64,000 bases of DNA, taken from contig NZ_JAUSWX010000001.1 of the NCBI RefSeq assembly GCF_030815405.1, positions 2,170,001-2,234,000 of the forward strand, read 5' to 3'. The notes below the pieces were generated by a model. It made no database searches. It saw nothing but the letters and a program-made list of their open reading frames with translations, and was not told where the DNA came from. Made by a program: the position numbers and the translations under genes. This document shows, piece after piece, positions 54,386-63,993 of the stretch; position 1 is the stretch's first letter, and each line of letters starts with the position of its first letter. The DNA is from Agromyces albus. Its GTDB lineage: Bacteria; Actinomycetota; Actinomycetes; Actinomycetales; Microbacteriaceae.

Positions 54386-55126
54386 TCAACGCAAGTCGTC
54401 GATGAGCAGCGCCTCGAGTGCCGCGAGATCCGCGAGCTGGAGACCCGAGGCGAGCAGGTATTCGCGCGTCGAACCGTGCTCGCGCTCGATGGTGTCGAGC
54501 ACCCCTTCGATCGCCTCGCGTGGGCTGCCGCCCATGAGCGTGCGGAGTTCTGGGCTGTCGGGCACTCCGAACCGGCCGACCATGGTCACCATCTCTTCGA
54601 GCCACTCGCCGGCCAGGTTCGACTCCGTCACGACGTAGTCGGCGATGACGGACTCGCGATCGACGCCCACCGCCATGAGCGCGAGCGCGACGACGATGCC
54701 GGTGCGATCCTTGCCTGCGGTGCAATGCACCACCACCGCGCGCTCCCCCGCACTCGCGATCTCGCGTAAGGCGCTCACGACGACCGAGGTGTGCTGGGTC
54801 ACGATGCGGTGATAGAGCGCATCAAGCGAGATTCCACCGGCACCCTGCGAGGCGCCCGAGCCCTCGAAGACCGGCAGCCGCAGCACCTCGACCTCGAGAC
54901 CCTTGAGGTCGTCGGGCATGTACTCGGCCTCGTTCTCGTCACGTAGGTCGATGACGATGCCCACCCCGAGCTCGCGGAGCACGGCGCGGCCGGCCTCGCC
55001 GAGGCGATGCAGCCCGTCGGAGCGGAAGAGCACACCCTCGCGCACCGTTCCCGTGACCGCCGGCAACCCACCGACGTCGCGGAAGTTGAACGTGCCGGGA
55101 ACCGGAATTCGGGTGGAGATCTCCAT
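54386..55126 (-). CDS. Tyrosine-protein phosphatase, PtpB/LipA-like family
   Basis: The 246-residue protein has the phosphatase loop VVHCTAGKDRTGIVVA (C-x5-R) at about 131-146 and the N-terminal NFRDVGGLP plus LFRSDGLHRL, which define the actinobacterial Y-phosphatase 3 type that includes mycobacterial PtpB. Protein or phosphoinositide substrates are possible. The start at 55126 gives MEISTRIPVPGTFNFRDVGG; longer frames upstream lack homology. It lies 98 bp after smpB on the same strand. Confidence 0.88.
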   Translation of the reverse strand: MEISTRIPVPGTFNFRDVGGLPAVTGTVREGVLFRSDGLHRLGEAGRAVLRELGVGIVIDLRDENEAEYMPDDLKGLEVEVLRLPVFEGSGASQGAGGISLDALYHRIVTQHTSVVVSALREIASAGERAVVVHCTAGKDRTGIVVALALMAVGVDRESVIADYVVTESNLAGEWLEEMVTMVGRFGVPDSPELRTLMGGSPREAIEGVLDTIEREHGSTREYLLASGLQLADLAALEALLIDDLR

Positions 55127-55224
55127 CGCGATGAGCCTACCTCGCAGGCACGACACGGTGCCGGGCGCATCCGGGCGCCGACGAGCGACGCGCGCTCGCG
55201 GCATCCGTCGCCGAGCCTCGCCGA

Positions 55225-55701
55225 TCAGTCGCCGAGGTTGCGGCGGCTCGAGATGGCGCGATCGGCCTCGCGCTTGTCTTGGCGCTCTCGCAGCGCCTGC
55301 CGCTTGTCGTACTCGCGCTTGCCCTTCGCGACCGCGATCTCGACCTTGGCCTTGCCGTCGCTGAAGTAGATCGAGAGCGGCACGAGCGTGTAGCCGCCCT
55401 GGCTCGTGCGGTGGCTGATCTTCACGATCTCGTGCTTGTGCAGCAGGAGCTTGCGCTTGCGCCTCGGGGCGTGGTTGTTCCACGTGCCTTCGGTGTATTG
55501 CGGGATGTGCACCGCGTCGAGCCACATCTCGCCGCCGTCGATGAACGCGTACCCGTCGACGAGTGACGCGCGGCCCTCGCGCAGCGACTTCACCTCGGTG
55601 CCGGTGAGCACGATGCCAGCTTCGTAGGTGTCCTCGATCGTGTAATCGTGGCGCGCCTTGCGGTTGGTCGCCACGACCTGCTGACCGCGTTCCCTGGGCA
55701 C
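55225..55701 (-). CDS. smpB: SsrA-binding protein
   Basis: The 158-residue SmpB binds tmRNA and carries it to stalled ribosomes. Motifs: [61 protein letters not shown] and the basic helical tail with [19 protein letters not shown] start with GAGGGAG six bases ahead is chosen over an ATG-equivalent five codons upstream. It lies downstream of ftsE-ftsX, with ssrA 5.5 kb away on the same strand. Confidence 0.96.
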   Translation of the reverse strand: MPRERGQQVVATNRKARHDYTIEDTYEAGIVLTGTEVKSLREGRASLVDGYAFIDGGEMWLDAVHIPQYTEGTWNNHAPRRKRKLLLHKHEIVKISHRTSQGGYTLVPLSIYFSDGKAKVEIAVAKGKREYDKRQALRERQDKREADRAISSRRNLGD

Positions 55702-55803
55702 GGTGTGCTCCCTCACTCGAATTGCGTTTGCTGATGGATGCCGCCGGCGATCGCCGAGGCAGCCGTTCAGTCTAACGGATGCCGCGGCATCCGTTCGCCG
55801 TGC

Positions 55804-56715
55804 TCAGACCTTGAGGTAGCGGGTGATCGCGACGCCCGCCGAGACCGCCGCGAGCAGCACCCCCACGAGGATGAGCAGCGGCACCACGATGAGCGCGTCG
55901 GTGAGGTCGACGAACGTGAACGACAGGTTATCGGCCAGGTAGCCCTGCACGAAGAACTCCACGACCGCGACGACCGCTCCGCCCGCCAGCAGCGAACCGA
56001 TGAGCCCTGCGAACACCCCCTCGAGTATGAAGGGCGTCTGGATGAAGCGGTTGGATGCCCCGACGAGCCGCATGATGCCGAGCTCGCGCCGTCGCGAGAA
56101 TGCCGAGAGCCGAATCGTGGTGGCGATCAGCAGCGCGGCCGCGACGAGCATGATCGACGCGATCGCGATCGCCGTGTAGCTCGCCGCGTTCAGCACGTCG
56201 AAGATCTGGTCGAGGTAACTTCGTTGGTCGACCACTTGCTCGACTCCGGCCATGCCCGCGAGGCTCTCGACGAGCACCGCGGATTGCGAGGGCTCGACGA
56301 GGTTCACCCAGAACGTCTCGTTGAGCACTTCGGGCGTCACATAGTCGGCTGCGGGCGTGCCGGCGAACTGCTCCTGGAAGTTCTCGTACGCCTGCTCGTG
56401 GTCTTCGAAGTAGAACTCGTCGATGAACGGGGCGAGCGTCTCGGACTCGAGCTGCTGCTGGATCGCCGCCTGCTGCTCGTCGGTAGCCTCACCGTCGGTG
56501 CAGCCTGCCGTGGTCGACACGGCCGTGCAGAGATACACCGCCACTTGCGCGCGGTCGTACCAGTAGTTCTTCATCTGGCCGATCTGCAACTGCAGCAAGG
56601 CGGCGGTGCCCACGAACGTGAGCGAGATGAACGTGACGAGCACGACCGAGACCACCATCGAGGCGTTGCGGCGGAGGCCGCTGGCCGCCTCCGAGAGCAC
56701 GAGACCGATCCTCAT
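55804..56715 (-). CDS. ftsX: Cell division ABC transporter permease FtsX
   Basis: FtsX, with FtsE, controls peptidoglycan hydrolases at the septum. The 303-residue protein has a cytoplasmic N terminus, helix 1 (VVSVVLVTFISLTFVGTAA), a large extracellular domain of about 140 residues with one Cys pair (C63, C72), and three C-terminal helices with SRRRELGIMRLVGASNRFIQTPF between them. It overlaps ftsE by 4 bp. Confidence 0.95.
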   Translation of the reverse strand: MRIGLVLSEAASGLRRNASMVVSVVLVTFISLTFVGTAALLQLQIGQMKNYWYDRAQVAVYLCTAVSTTAGCTDGEATDEQQAAIQQQLESETLAPFIDEFYFEDHEQAYENFQEQFAGTPAADYVTPEVLNETFWVNLVEPSQSAVLVESLAGMAGVEQVVDQRSYLDQIFDVLNAASYTAIAIASIMLVAAALLIATTIRLSAFSRRRELGIMRLVGASNRFIQTPFILEGVFAGLIGSLLAGGAVVAVVEFFVQGYLADNLSFTFVDLTDALIVVPLLILVGVLLAAVSAGVAITRYLKV

Positions 56716-57755
56716 TTGGTCGGCCCCACTTCCTGGTCGTCGTCGCCTTCGCGCGGGCCGCCCGGGGCCCGAAGGCCGAGCCGCTCCGCGAGCGTCAGAT
56801 GTTCGTGTGCCGTTGCATCGGGCTTCGAGCCGGGCCTCGCCGGTCGTTTGCCCGTCGAAGGCGCCGCGTCGTCGTCAGCTGCCGGCGTGATGGGCACCGA
56901 TGCGGTCGCTGCGGCCGTGATGGCGGCCGCGGCATCCGTCACGTCATCGTGCACCTCGGGTTCGACGTAGAGCGGCTGCGCCTCGCGCATGACCTCGATG
57001 GGCACCTTGGGCGCGGCCGACGTGATCGGCTCGTCGGTGGGCGCCTTGGCTTCGTCGCCCGAGTCGGGCAGCGACGCGCCGTAGCCGGAGCTGCGCTCGT
57101 CGCGCACGATGTCGCCCGCGACGAGCTCGATGACGCGACGCTGCATCTGGTCGACGATGCCCGCCTCGTGCGTGGCCATGACCACGGTGGTGCCGCCCGC
57201 GTTGATGCGCTCGAGCAGGGTCATGATGCCGGCGCTCGTGACCGGGTCGAGGTTTCCCGTGGGCTCGTCGGCGAGGAGGATCTGCGGCTTGTTGACGATG
57301 GCGCGCGCGATCGCGACACGCTGCTGCTCGCCGCCCGAGAGCTCGTGCGGCATCCGCTTGCCCTTGCCGTCGAGACCGACGAGCTTCAGCGTCTCGGGAA
57401 CAGCCGACTGGATGAAGCCGCGCGACTTGCCGATGACCCGCAGGGTGAATGCGACGTTCTCGAAGACCGACTTGTTCGGCAGCAGGCGGAAGTCCTGGAA
57501 CACGACGCCGAGGTCGCGACGGAAGTAGGGCACCTTCCGGCTCGAGATCGAGCCGAGGTCTTGGCCGAGCACGTGGATGGAGCCGCGCGTGGGCTTATCC
57601 TCTTTGAGGATGAGCCGCAGGAAGGTCGACTTGCCGGAACCGGATGCGCCGACGAGGAACACGAACTCGCTGCGGAGGATCTCCACCCCGAGGTCGTTCA
57701 GCGCGGGCCTCGCCTGGCCCGGGTAGGTCTTGGTCACAGCGTCGAAACGGATCAT
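56712..57755 (-). CDS. ftsE: Cell division ATP-binding protein FtsE with long C-terminal extension
   Basis: The first 225 residues are a standard FtsE ATPase: Walker A GASGSGKST (36-44), Q-loop VVFQDFRLLP, signature ELSGGEQQR (138-146) and Walker B ILLADEP (159-165). A further 120 residues, rich in Ala, Pro, Asp and Thr, follow; most FtsE proteins stop near 230. The extension ends with a hydrophobic/charged element (HLTLAERLGLRAP). Start ATG 57755 (MIRFDAVTKTYPG) is supported by homology. It precedes ftsX with a 4-bp overlap. Confidence 0.95.
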   Translation of the reverse strand: MIRFDAVTKTYPGQARPALNDLGVEILRSEFVFLVGASGSGKSTFLRLILKEDKPTRGSIHVLGQDLGSISSRKVPYFRRDLGVVFQDFRLLPNKSVFENVAFTLRVIGKSRGFIQSAVPETLKLVGLDGKGKRMPHELSGGEQQRVAIARAIVNKPQILLADEPTGNLDPVTSAGIMTLLERINAGGTTVVMATHEAGIVDQMQRRVIELVAGDIVRDERSSGYGASLPDSGDEAKAPTDEPITSAAPKVPIEVMREAQPLYVEPEVHDDVTDAAAAITAAATASVPITPAADDDAAPSTGKRPARPGSKPDATAHEHLTLAERLGLRAPGGPREGDDDQEVGPTK

Positions 57756-57863
57756 CGCAGTCGAGCTTAAGCAGCGCGCCCGCTGTCGGCACCACGACTC
57801 GCCCAACTCACAGCGAACCGCCGTTGCCGCCGTTGCCCGGTGCGCGCTCGGGTTCGACGCCGA

Positions 57864-58595
57864 TCACTCGCTCGCCCTCTTGCGGGCTGCGGCGACGAAC
57901 GCCCCGATGAGCCAGAGTCCCTCGGGATCGAGGCGTTCCTCGGGGTGCCACTGCACGCCGAGGCAGAAGGAGCCGTCGGAGGATTCGATCGCCTCGATGA
58001 CGCCGTCGGGAGCGGTCGCGGAGACGACGAGGCCCTCGCCGAGTTCGCCGACGCCCTGGTGGTGGTGTGAGGCGATCTCGAACGACAGCTCGTGCGTGAG
58101 CGTGCTCAGCAACGAGCCCGGCTCGATCGTCACGTGGTGTGGGGTGTACTTGCCGATGATGTCTCGGTGAATCGCGAGATCGACGCGGTCGCCGAGGTGC
58201 TGCTCGAGCGTGCCGCCCATCGCCACGTTGAGCACCTGGAGGCCTCGGCAGGCACCGAAGACGGGCATGCCCCGAGCGTGCGCCAGGCGCGTGAGGGCAA
58301 TTTCGAGCTCATCGCGCACGCGCAGCGGCGGGTCGTTCGTCGGGTGCGCCTCGCTGCCGTAGATGTCCGCATCGAGGTCGCGACCGCCGGGCAGGAACAG
58401 GCCGTCGATGCGGTCGAGAACGCGCTCGGGTTCGGCGATGTGCACGTCGAGGCTCGGGATGAGCAGCGGTGCGGCACCCGCCTGCTCGAGAGCAGCGACG
58501 TATCGGTGCGGCAAGCCGTCGTTCGGGATGTCAACCCAGGCGCCCGACGTCACTGCCTTACGGTCGGCGACGAGGCCGATGACGGGAACGGTCAT
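57864..58595 (-). CDS. Gamma-glutamyl-gamma-aminobutyrate hydrolase family protein (class I GATase-like)
   Basis: The 243-residue protein has the class I amidotransferase triad: nucleophile Cys in PVFGACRGLQVLN, and His/Glu in CLGVQWHPEERLD; FLPGGRDLDADIYG is typical of the PuuD-like branch. It may hydrolyse gamma-glutamyl compounds from polyamine breakdown. The ATG at 58595 with GGGGG upstream is preferred to the GTG two codons earlier. It lies between prfB and ftsE, an insertion into the usual prfB-ftsE-ftsX order. Confidence 0.87.
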   Translation of the reverse strand: MTVPVIGLVADRKAVTSGAWVDIPNDGLPHRYVAALEQAGAAPLLIPSLDVHIAEPERVLDRIDGLFLPGGRDLDADIYGSEAHPTNDPPLRVRDELEIALTRLAHARGMPVFGACRGLQVLNVAMGGTLEQHLGDRVDLAIHRDIIGKYTPHHVTIEPGSLLSTLTHELSFEIASHHHQGVGELGEGLVVSATAPDGVIEAIESSDGSFCLGVQWHPEERLDPEGLWLIGAFVAAARKRASE

Positions 58596-58620
58596 GCGCA
58601 CCCCCGGAGGTTGCGTGCTC

Positions 58621-59727
58621 TCAGTCCTGCTTCTGCTTGCGCCACTTGATGCCGGCGGCGATGAACCCGTCGAGGTCGCCGTCGAAGACGGCGGACGGGT
58701 TGTTCACCTCGTGTTCGGTGCGAAGGTCTTTCACCATCTGGTACGGCGCGAGCACGTAGGAGCGCATCTGGTCGCCCCAGCTCGCGGTGATGGTGCCCGC
58801 GAGCTCTTTCTTCTGCGCAGCCTCTTGCTCCTTCTGGAGCAGGAGCAGCCGTGACTGCAGCACGCGCATGGCGGCGGCGCGGTTCTGGATCTGCGACTTC
58901 TCGTTCTGCATCGAGACGACGGTGCCGGTGGGGAGGTGGGTGAGGCGCACCGCCGAGTCGGTGGTGTTCACCGACTGGCCGCCGGGACCGCTCGAGCGGA
59001 ACACGTCGACGCGGATGTCGTTCTCGGGGATCTCGATCGCCTCGGTCTCCTCCATGAGCGGGATGACCTCGACCGCCGCGAAGCTGGTCTGGCGCTTGCC
59101 GGCCTGGCCGAACGGGCTCATGCGCACGAGGCGATGCGTGCCCGCCTCGACGGAGAGGGTGCCGAACGCATAGGGCGCATCGATCTCGAAGGTGGCCGAC
59201 TTGATGCCCGCCTCTTCGGCGTAGCTCGTGTCCATGACCTTGGCGGAGTAGTTGTGCTTCTCGGCCCAGCGCAGGTACATGCGCATGAGCATCTCGGCGA
59301 AGTCGGCAGCGTCGACGCCGCCGGCGCCGGCGCGGATCGTGATCACCGCGGGGCGATTGTCCCACTCGCCGTCGAGCAGGGTCTGCACCTCGAGTTGGCC
59401 GATCGTCTTCTGCAGCGACTCGAGCTCGGCGCGCGACTCGAGTGCGCTCTCTTCGTCTTCGGCCTCGTTCGCGAGCTCGATGAGCACCTCGAGGTCATCG
59501 AGGCGGGACTCGATGCTCTTCACGCGCGCGAGCTCGGACTGGCGGTGGCTGAGCGCGCTCGTCACCTTCTGGGCGTTGTCGGTGTCGTCCCAGAGGTCGG
59601 GCGCTCCGGCGAGCGCTGAGAGCCGCTCGATCTCCGACTGAAGTGAGTCGACGTCGACGACGGAGCGGATGTCGCGGAAAGTGGAGCGCAGCGCGGCGAT
59701 CTCCTGCGTGAGGTCAAGATCCAACAT
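58621..59727 (-). CDS. prfB: Peptide chain release factor 2
   Basis: RF2 terminates translation at UGA and UAA. The 368-residue protein has the stop-codon-reading SPF motif (204-206) and the catalytic GGQ (249-251) in [10 protein letters not shown]. The reading is continuous from the ATG; there is no in-frame UGA and therefore no autoregulatory frameshift as in E. coli. GGGAAGG precedes the start. It heads the leftward prfB-ftsE-ftsX-smpB neighbourhood. Confidence 0.97.
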   Translation of the reverse strand: MLDLDLTQEIAALRSTFRDIRSVVDVDSLQSEIERLSALAGAPDLWDDTDNAQKVTSALSHRQSELARVKSIESRLDDLEVLIELANEAEDEESALESRAELESLQKTIGQLEVQTLLDGEWDNRPAVITIRAGAGGVDAADFAEMLMRMYLRWAEKHNYSAKVMDTSYAEEAGIKSATFEIDAPYAFGTLSVEAGTHRLVRMSPFGQAGKRQTSFAAVEVIPLMEETEAIEIPENDIRVDVFRSSGPGGQSVNTTDSAVRLTHLPTGTVVSMQNEKSQIQNRAAAMRVLQSRLLLLQKEQEAAQKKELAGTITASWGDQMRSYVLAPYQMVKDLRTEHEVNNPSAVFDGDLDGFIAAGIKWRKQKQD

Positions 59728-59800
59728 GGCCTTCCCAGCCTAGCCGTGACGGCGTGGCCCTGCGTCCGGGACATCCACCCCAAGCAATAGCATCGAAGGG

Positions 59801-61087
59801 ATGACCGACACCACGCCTCCGTACTCCTGGCGTGCGATCATCCTCCCGGCCTACCTGCCGACCCTGCTGTTCTCGCTCGGCGAGGGCGCGATGATCCCGG
59901 TTATCCCCGTGGTCGCCACCGAGCGCGGCGCGTCGCTCGCACTCGCCGGGCTCATCGCCGCGATGCTCATGGTCGGTGAGCTCGTCGGCGACCTGCCGGC
60001 GGGGTGGCTCGTGGCGCGCATCGGCGAGCGCAACGCGATGATGGGCGGAGCGCTCCTCGCGGTCATCGCCGTGCTCATCGCGCTCGCCGCGCCCACGACG
60101 TTCGCGCTCGCCATCGGCGTCTTCCTGCTCGGCCTCGCGACGGCGGTGTTCGGCCTGGCCCGGCACGCGTTCCTCACGAGCTACGTGCCAGAACGCACCC
60201 GGGCGCGGGCGCTCTCGACGCTCGCGGGCGTCTTCCGCGGTGGCCACGCGGCGGGCCCGTTCGTCGCCGCTGCCCTCATCGCGTGGACCGGCTCCGCAGA
60301 GATCGTGTTCTGGGTGCTCGTCGCGAGCTCGTTCGCGGTCGTCGTGGTGCTGCTCGTGCTGCCCGACCCCGAGCGCGTGTTCGGCGCGGCTCGGCTCGCG
60401 CGCGCGGCATCCGTTTCGGGTGAACCGCTCACCGAAGGCGAAGCCGAAGCGGATGCCGCGTCGCACGGCGTCTTCCGTGCGATCGTCACGCATCGCGGGG
60501 TGCTCGCCCGCATCGGCAGCGGCGTCGGACTGCTCGCCGCGATCCGCGCGAGCCGCACCGTCATTATTCCGCTCTGGGCGGTGTCGATCGGGATGCCGCC
60601 CGAGACGGCCGCGCTCGTGATCGGCGTTGCGGCGGCGATCGACTTCGCGCTGTTCTACGTGAGCGGCCAGATCATGGACCGCTTCGGCCGGCTCTGGAGC
60701 GCGGTGCCCGGGCTCATCGGCCTCGGCACCGGCCACCTCGTGCTCGCGCTCACGCATGACCTGCCCGGCAATGAGGTGTGGTTCGCCGTGGTCGCGGTGC
60801 TGCTCGGCGTGGCGAACGGGCTCTCGAGCGGGGTCATCCTCACGCTCGGCGCCGACCTCGCGCCGAAGATGAACCCGGCACCGTTCCTCGGCGCCTTCCG
60901 CACAATCGGCGACGCCGGCGGGGCGGCGGCGCCACTCATCGTCGCGGGCGTGACGTCGCTGGTGTCGATCATGGCGGCGAGCGCCACGATGGGCGTGCTC
61001 GGGCTCGTCGGCGCGGTGGTCATGTGGCGGTACATCCCGCGATACGTGCCGCGTCGGCCGCACCGGCCCTACTCGTCGGGCGGGTAG
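59801..61087 (+). CDS. MFS transporter
   Basis: The 428-residue protein has about 12 membrane helices and the MFS motif A variant DLPAGWLVARIGERNAMM between helices 2 and 3. A cytoplasmic loop near the middle (ASVSGEPLTEGEAEADAASHG) separates the two halves. The substrate is not evident. TAGCAT ends seven bases before the ATG. It diverges from prfB. Confidence 0.88.
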   Translation: MTDTTPPYSWRAIILPAYLPTLLFSLGEGAMIPVIPVVATERGASLALAGLIAAMLMVGELVGDLPAGWLVARIGERNAMMGGALLAVIAVLIALAAPTTFALAIGVFLLGLATAVFGLARHAFLTSYVPERTRARALSTLAGVFRGGHAAGPFVAAALIAWTGSAEIVFWVLVASSFAVVVVLLVLPDPERVFGAARLARAASVSGEPLTEGEAEADAASHGVFRAIVTHRGVLARIGSGVGLLAAIRASRTVIIPLWAVSIGMPPETAALVIGVAAAIDFALFYVSGQIMDRFGRLWSAVPGLIGLGTGHLVLALTHDLPGNEVWFAVVAVLLGVANGLSSGVILTLGADLAPKMNPAPFLGAFRTIGDAGGAAAPLIVAGVTSLVSIMAASATMGVLGLVGAVVMWRYIPRYVPRRPHRPYSSGG

Positions 61088-61156
61088 CGACCCCGAGAGG
61101 CGAGGCATATGCTCGGCTCAGGTGAGGATGATTCACCAAGCCGGGAGGCGCGCCCG

Positions 61157-61819
61157 ATGACGGATCTCGATGAACTTGTCAGAGCAGCAGAGGCGCGTTG
61201 GCTGGCTGCCTTCGAATCAGGCCCGACCGAACCGCCGAGTCGTGTGCTCGTCCGTGGCGATACGGCTCCCGACGCCGAACTCGTCGACTCGAGCGGTGCG
61301 CCGCGACGGCTTTCGGAGTTCTGGGCTGCGGGCCCTGCGCTCGTGATGTTCTGGCGTCACTTCGGCTGCAGCTGCGGCATGGATCGCGCTCATCGGCTCG
61401 TCGAGGAGCTCGACGACTACCACGCCGCCGGCCTTCGGGTCGTGATCGTGGGCCAAGGCGAGCCCGAGCGCGCGGCCGCGTACGCGTCGAAGCACGGCAT
61501 CACCGTGCCGCTTCTCGTCGACCCGAGCGCCGACGTGTACCGGGCGTACGGCGTCGGCCACTACCAACCCGAGCAGGCGCTGTTCGACGCGCCCGCGGAG
61601 TACCTCGCACACTCACGCGAAACCGGCCAGAGCTTCCTCGAGGCTCGGCGCGAGCAAGGCCGGCCGCCCGTCGACGACCCCTGGCGGGCGGCGGCGGAAT
61701 TCGTGATCGATCAGGCCGGCATCGTGCGGTTGGGCTACTCGTACCAGTACTGCGAGGACTTCCCCGACCCGCGGGTGCTCACCGCCGCGGCTCGGCTCGC
61801 GCAGAGCCCAGGCGGGTAG
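61157..61819 (+). CDS. Peroxiredoxin-like (AhpC/TSA family 2) protein
   Basis: The 220-residue thioredoxin-fold protein shows DTAPDAELVDSSG, then LVMFWRHFGCSCGMDRAHRL, where the catalytic position reads Cys-Ser-Cys, as in the peroxiredoxin-like family 2 (PRXL2/AhpC-TSA_2). The C-terminal FVIDQAGIVRLGYSYQYCEDFPDP is characteristic of this group. It likely reduces peroxides or disulfides. GGGAGG lies eight bases before the ATG at 61157. Confidence 0.83.
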   Translation: MTDLDELVRAAEARWLAAFESGPTEPPSRVLVRGDTAPDAELVDSSGAPRRLSEFWAAGPALVMFWRHFGCSCGMDRAHRLVEELDDYHAAGLRVVIVGQGEPERAAAYASKHGITVPLLVDPSADVYRAYGVGHYQPEQALFDAPAEYLAHSRETGQSFLEARREQGRPPVDDPWRAAAEFVIDQAGIVRLGYSYQYCEDFPDPRVLTAAARLAQSPGG

Positions 61820-61833
61820 CCGCTTCGCGCGGG

Positions 61834-62745
61834 TCAGCCCCGCTTCGCCGTGGCGTCATCGAGCTCCTCATGCGCCTGCTCCGCGGCCTTCGCGGCTCGC
61901 CCTCGATCGCGCTCGGTGGATCGCGCGCGGCGTTCGGCCTCGGTGATCTCACGACGCACCTCGTCGAGGCGAGCACTGAGCTCCTCGCGCTCGTCGCGCA
62001 ACGCCTCGAGGCGACCCTCGGCCTCCTCCGCCTGTTCTGTGGCGGCTCGCAGTTCCTTGTCGGCCTCCTCGGCACGGGCACGAGCCTCACGCACCTTGAA
62101 CTCCGCCCGCGCCTTAGCGTGCTCACGGGCTTCGCGCTCGGATTCCTCGGTCGCCGCACGCTCGTCGGTCTTCGTGTCTCTCGTGGCAGTCTCGGCACGG
62201 CGACGCTCGCGCTTCGGCCGGGCTGACGCGGCGAGCGGCGCACCTGCCACCGCACCGTCGAGGTCGACGGGGTCGAACCCGACCGCTTGGAGCCCGCGAA
62301 TGAGCCGGCCGCTCCGCACCGCATCGCCCGCCGGCTCGTCGACCGTGCCCGCGGCGAGGGTCTGCTCCACCTCGTCGAGCACCGCGCGGGAGGCGTCGCG
62401 GTCGAACTCCTCGGCGATCGCCGACGCGGTGTCGAGGAGCTCGCCGATGAGTCCGCGCCGCTCGCGTGCGAGCCGGTTCAGCTGCCGCCCGTCGCCGCGG
62501 GCCTGCGACTGGCGGAGTTCGGCGCCCAAGTCGAGCAGGTCGTCGATCTCGTCGCTCTTGCGCCGCACGAGCTGATTGACGAGGAACGCCGCGGGCGACG
62601 GCTTGCGCAGCTCCTGGATGCGCGCGGCGAGCTCGCGATCATCGGGCTTCACTTCGCGCACACGGGCGTTGCGCGCGGCGGTGAACTCCTCAGGAGCGAG
62701 CCCGTAGAGGTGGTCGGCGTCTTCGTTGAGCGCGTCGGTCGCCAT
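61834..62745 (-). CDS. Coiled-coil protein of an uncharacterised actinobacterial family
   Basis: The 303-residue protein has a conserved-looking N-terminal region (LYGLAPEEFTAARNARVREV, then ELRKPSPAAFLVNQLVRR) that I associate with a widespread actinobacterial family of unknown function, and a long charged coiled coil from about 180 to 295 rich in Glu, Arg and Ala. No enzymatic motif is visible. The ATG at 62745 is chosen; an ATG three codons earlier is possible. It converges on the peroxiredoxin-like gene. Confidence 0.8.
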   Translation of the reverse strand: MATDALNEDADHLYGLAPEEFTAARNARVREVKPDDRELAARIQELRKPSPAAFLVNQLVRRKSDEIDDLLDLGAELRQSQARGDGRQLNRLARERRGLIGELLDTASAIAEEFDRDASRAVLDEVEQTLAAGTVDEPAGDAVRSGRLIRGLQAVGFDPVDLDGAVAGAPLAASARPKRERRRAETATRDTKTDERAATEESEREAREHAKARAEFKVREARARAEEADKELRAATEQAEEAEGRLEALRDEREELSARLDEVRREITEAERRARSTERDRGRAAKAAEQAHEELDDATAKRG

Positions 62746-62767
62746 GCCACCCATCTTCCCGCTTCAC

Positions 62768-62803
62768 ACGGATGCCGCGAGGAGGAGTTTCTGCGGCATC
62801 CGT
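62768..62803. terminator. Terminator-like hairpin
   Basis: ACGGATGCCGC (62768-62778) and GCGGCATCCGT (62793-62803) form an 11-bp perfect stem just after the stop of the leftward small membrane protein gene at 62813. The arms contain the GGATGCC word that is common across the window. Confidence 0.6.
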
Positions 62804-62812
62804 CACGTGCGT

Positions 62813-63097
62813 TCAGCCCGCGGGAGCAGGCAGGGTGAGGAGAATGACGTCGAACACGAGCACGAACGCGGCGACGATCACGGCGGCGAGCGCGAGCGCT
62901 CCCCCGGTCAGCGACGGCTCGCGTTTGAGCTCGCGACGCGCCACCAGACCGAGCACGAGGCCTGCGGCGGCGAGCACGAGCGCCACGATCGCCGGCATCA
63001 ACAGCGCACCGACGGCGAGCACGAGCGCGGTCACGGCCTTCCATGAGTAGCGCGGGCTGCCCGAGCCGGGGCCCCGCTTCGGCGCGCCGTCGGTCAT
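62813..63097 (-). CDS. Small membrane protein
   Basis: A 94-residue protein with a polar N terminus (MTDGAPKRGPGSGSPRYSWK) and about three hydrophobic segments (AVTALVLAVGALLMPAIVAL, VLAAAGLVLGLVA, LALAAVIVAAFVLVFDVILL), resembling DUF4190-type proteins. Function unknown. It starts 4 bp after the PPOX-class gene, so they are likely cotranscribed. Confidence 0.7.
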   Translation of the reverse strand: MTDGAPKRGPGSGSPRYSWKAVTALVLAVGALLMPAIVALVLAAAGLVLGLVARRELKREPSLTGGALALAAVIVAAFVLVFDVILLTLPAPAG

Positions 63098-63101
63098 GAG
63101 C

Positions 63102-63512
63102 TCAGCGACCGTTGACCTTCTCGACGCTCATCACGAGGATGACGCGGTCGTCCTTGTCGGCGGGCGCCTCTTGATCGGGGTTGCCGTAGCGCTGTCCGAG
63201 GTGCACGTAGAACGCGCCCTCCGGGTCGGCGATCACCTCGGTGAGACGCCCGCGCACCTCGACGTACTTGAAGGCGTTCGCCGGATCGATCGCCTCGAGC
63301 GTCATGAGGGGATTTGCCTGCAGGTGGCGGAACTTCGCGCGCTTCGTCGTGTGGGTGAAACGGATGACGCCGGCGTCGCCGTCGAACTCGAACCACATGG
63401 GGTTCACCTGCACGCTGCCGTCGGGCCGCACCGTGGCGAGGTGGCCGAAGACCGGCGCGGAGAGGATGCGAGTGAAGTGATCGGAGATCTCGATGGTGGT
63501 CTGAATCGTCAT
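63102..63512 (-). CDS. PPOX-class (F420/flavin-dependent) oxidoreductase
   Basis: The 136-residue split-barrel protein resembles the pyridoxamine-phosphate-oxidase-like class that often uses F420: FGHLATVRPDGSVQVNPMWFEFDG, IRFTHTTKRAKFRHLQANP and YVEVRGRLTEVIADPEGAF. The substrate is unknown. The ATG at 63512 matches the family start; six more codons upstream lack support. Confidence 0.85.
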   Translation of the reverse strand: MTIQTTIEISDHFTRILSAPVFGHLATVRPDGSVQVNPMWFEFDGDAGVIRFTHTTKRAKFRHLQANPLMTLEAIDPANAFKYVEVRGRLTEVIADPEGAFYVHLGQRYGNPDQEAPADKDDRVILVMSVEKVNGR

Positions 63513-63540
63513 CGCTCCAGTCAACCGCATTCCCGGGCGC

Positions 63541-63993
63541 TCAGTGGAACACCGAGCGAGCAGTCGCTGTCACCTCGATCGGCACCGCCACCGGCACAAG
63601 CTCAGTGTGGACCGGCGCGTACCAGACGCCCCGCAGCGTGACCGTCGCACTCTGGCCATCGTCGGATGCCGCCCGAATGACGGAGACATCCTCGAGGCTG
63701 CGCGCGGCATCGCCCAGGTATTCGACGACCGCTTCGCTGACACCGGCGGAGTCGAGTTCGAGCGAGAGGCGATCGTCGTCGATGCGCACCGTATCGAGGC
63801 TCCACGCCTCGGCTCCCGCGAGCGCCGCGCCGTCGGCGAGCGTGAAGAGCCGTTTGCGCTCGAGGTACAGCGACGTCGCCGAGACCACGACCATCACGAG
63901 CGAGAGCCCGAGGAAGCAATAGAAGATCGTGAGGAGCAGCGTGGACCCCCGCTCGTCGTCACGGTCGAGTGCCCCGCGAATGCGCCGGATCAT
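63541..63993 (-). CDS. TadE/TadG-like pilus-assembly protein
   Basis: The 150-residue protein has the Tad-type N-terminal pattern: a basic segment, DDERGSTLLL, one membrane helix (TIFYCFLGLSLVMVVVSATS) and LYLERKRLFTLADGAALAGAEA, typical of putative Flp pilus-assembly TadE/G-like proteins that line the pseudopilus or surface apparatus. The rest is an exported beta-rich domain. Other tad genes would be expected beyond the right edge. Only 7 bp of the window remain upstream. Confidence 0.8.
   Translation of the reverse strand: MIRRIRGALDRDDERGSTLLLTIFYCFLGLSLVMVVVSATSLYLERKRLFTLADGAALAGAEAWSLDTVRIDDDRLSLELDSAGVSEAVVEYLGDAARSLEDVSVIRAASDDGQSATVTLRGVWYAPVHTELVPVAVPIEVTATARSVFH

Noticed and set aside
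59640..59727. RF2 autoregulatory frameshift in prfB
   Set aside because: The frame is continuous through the first 40 codons with no in-frame TGA.
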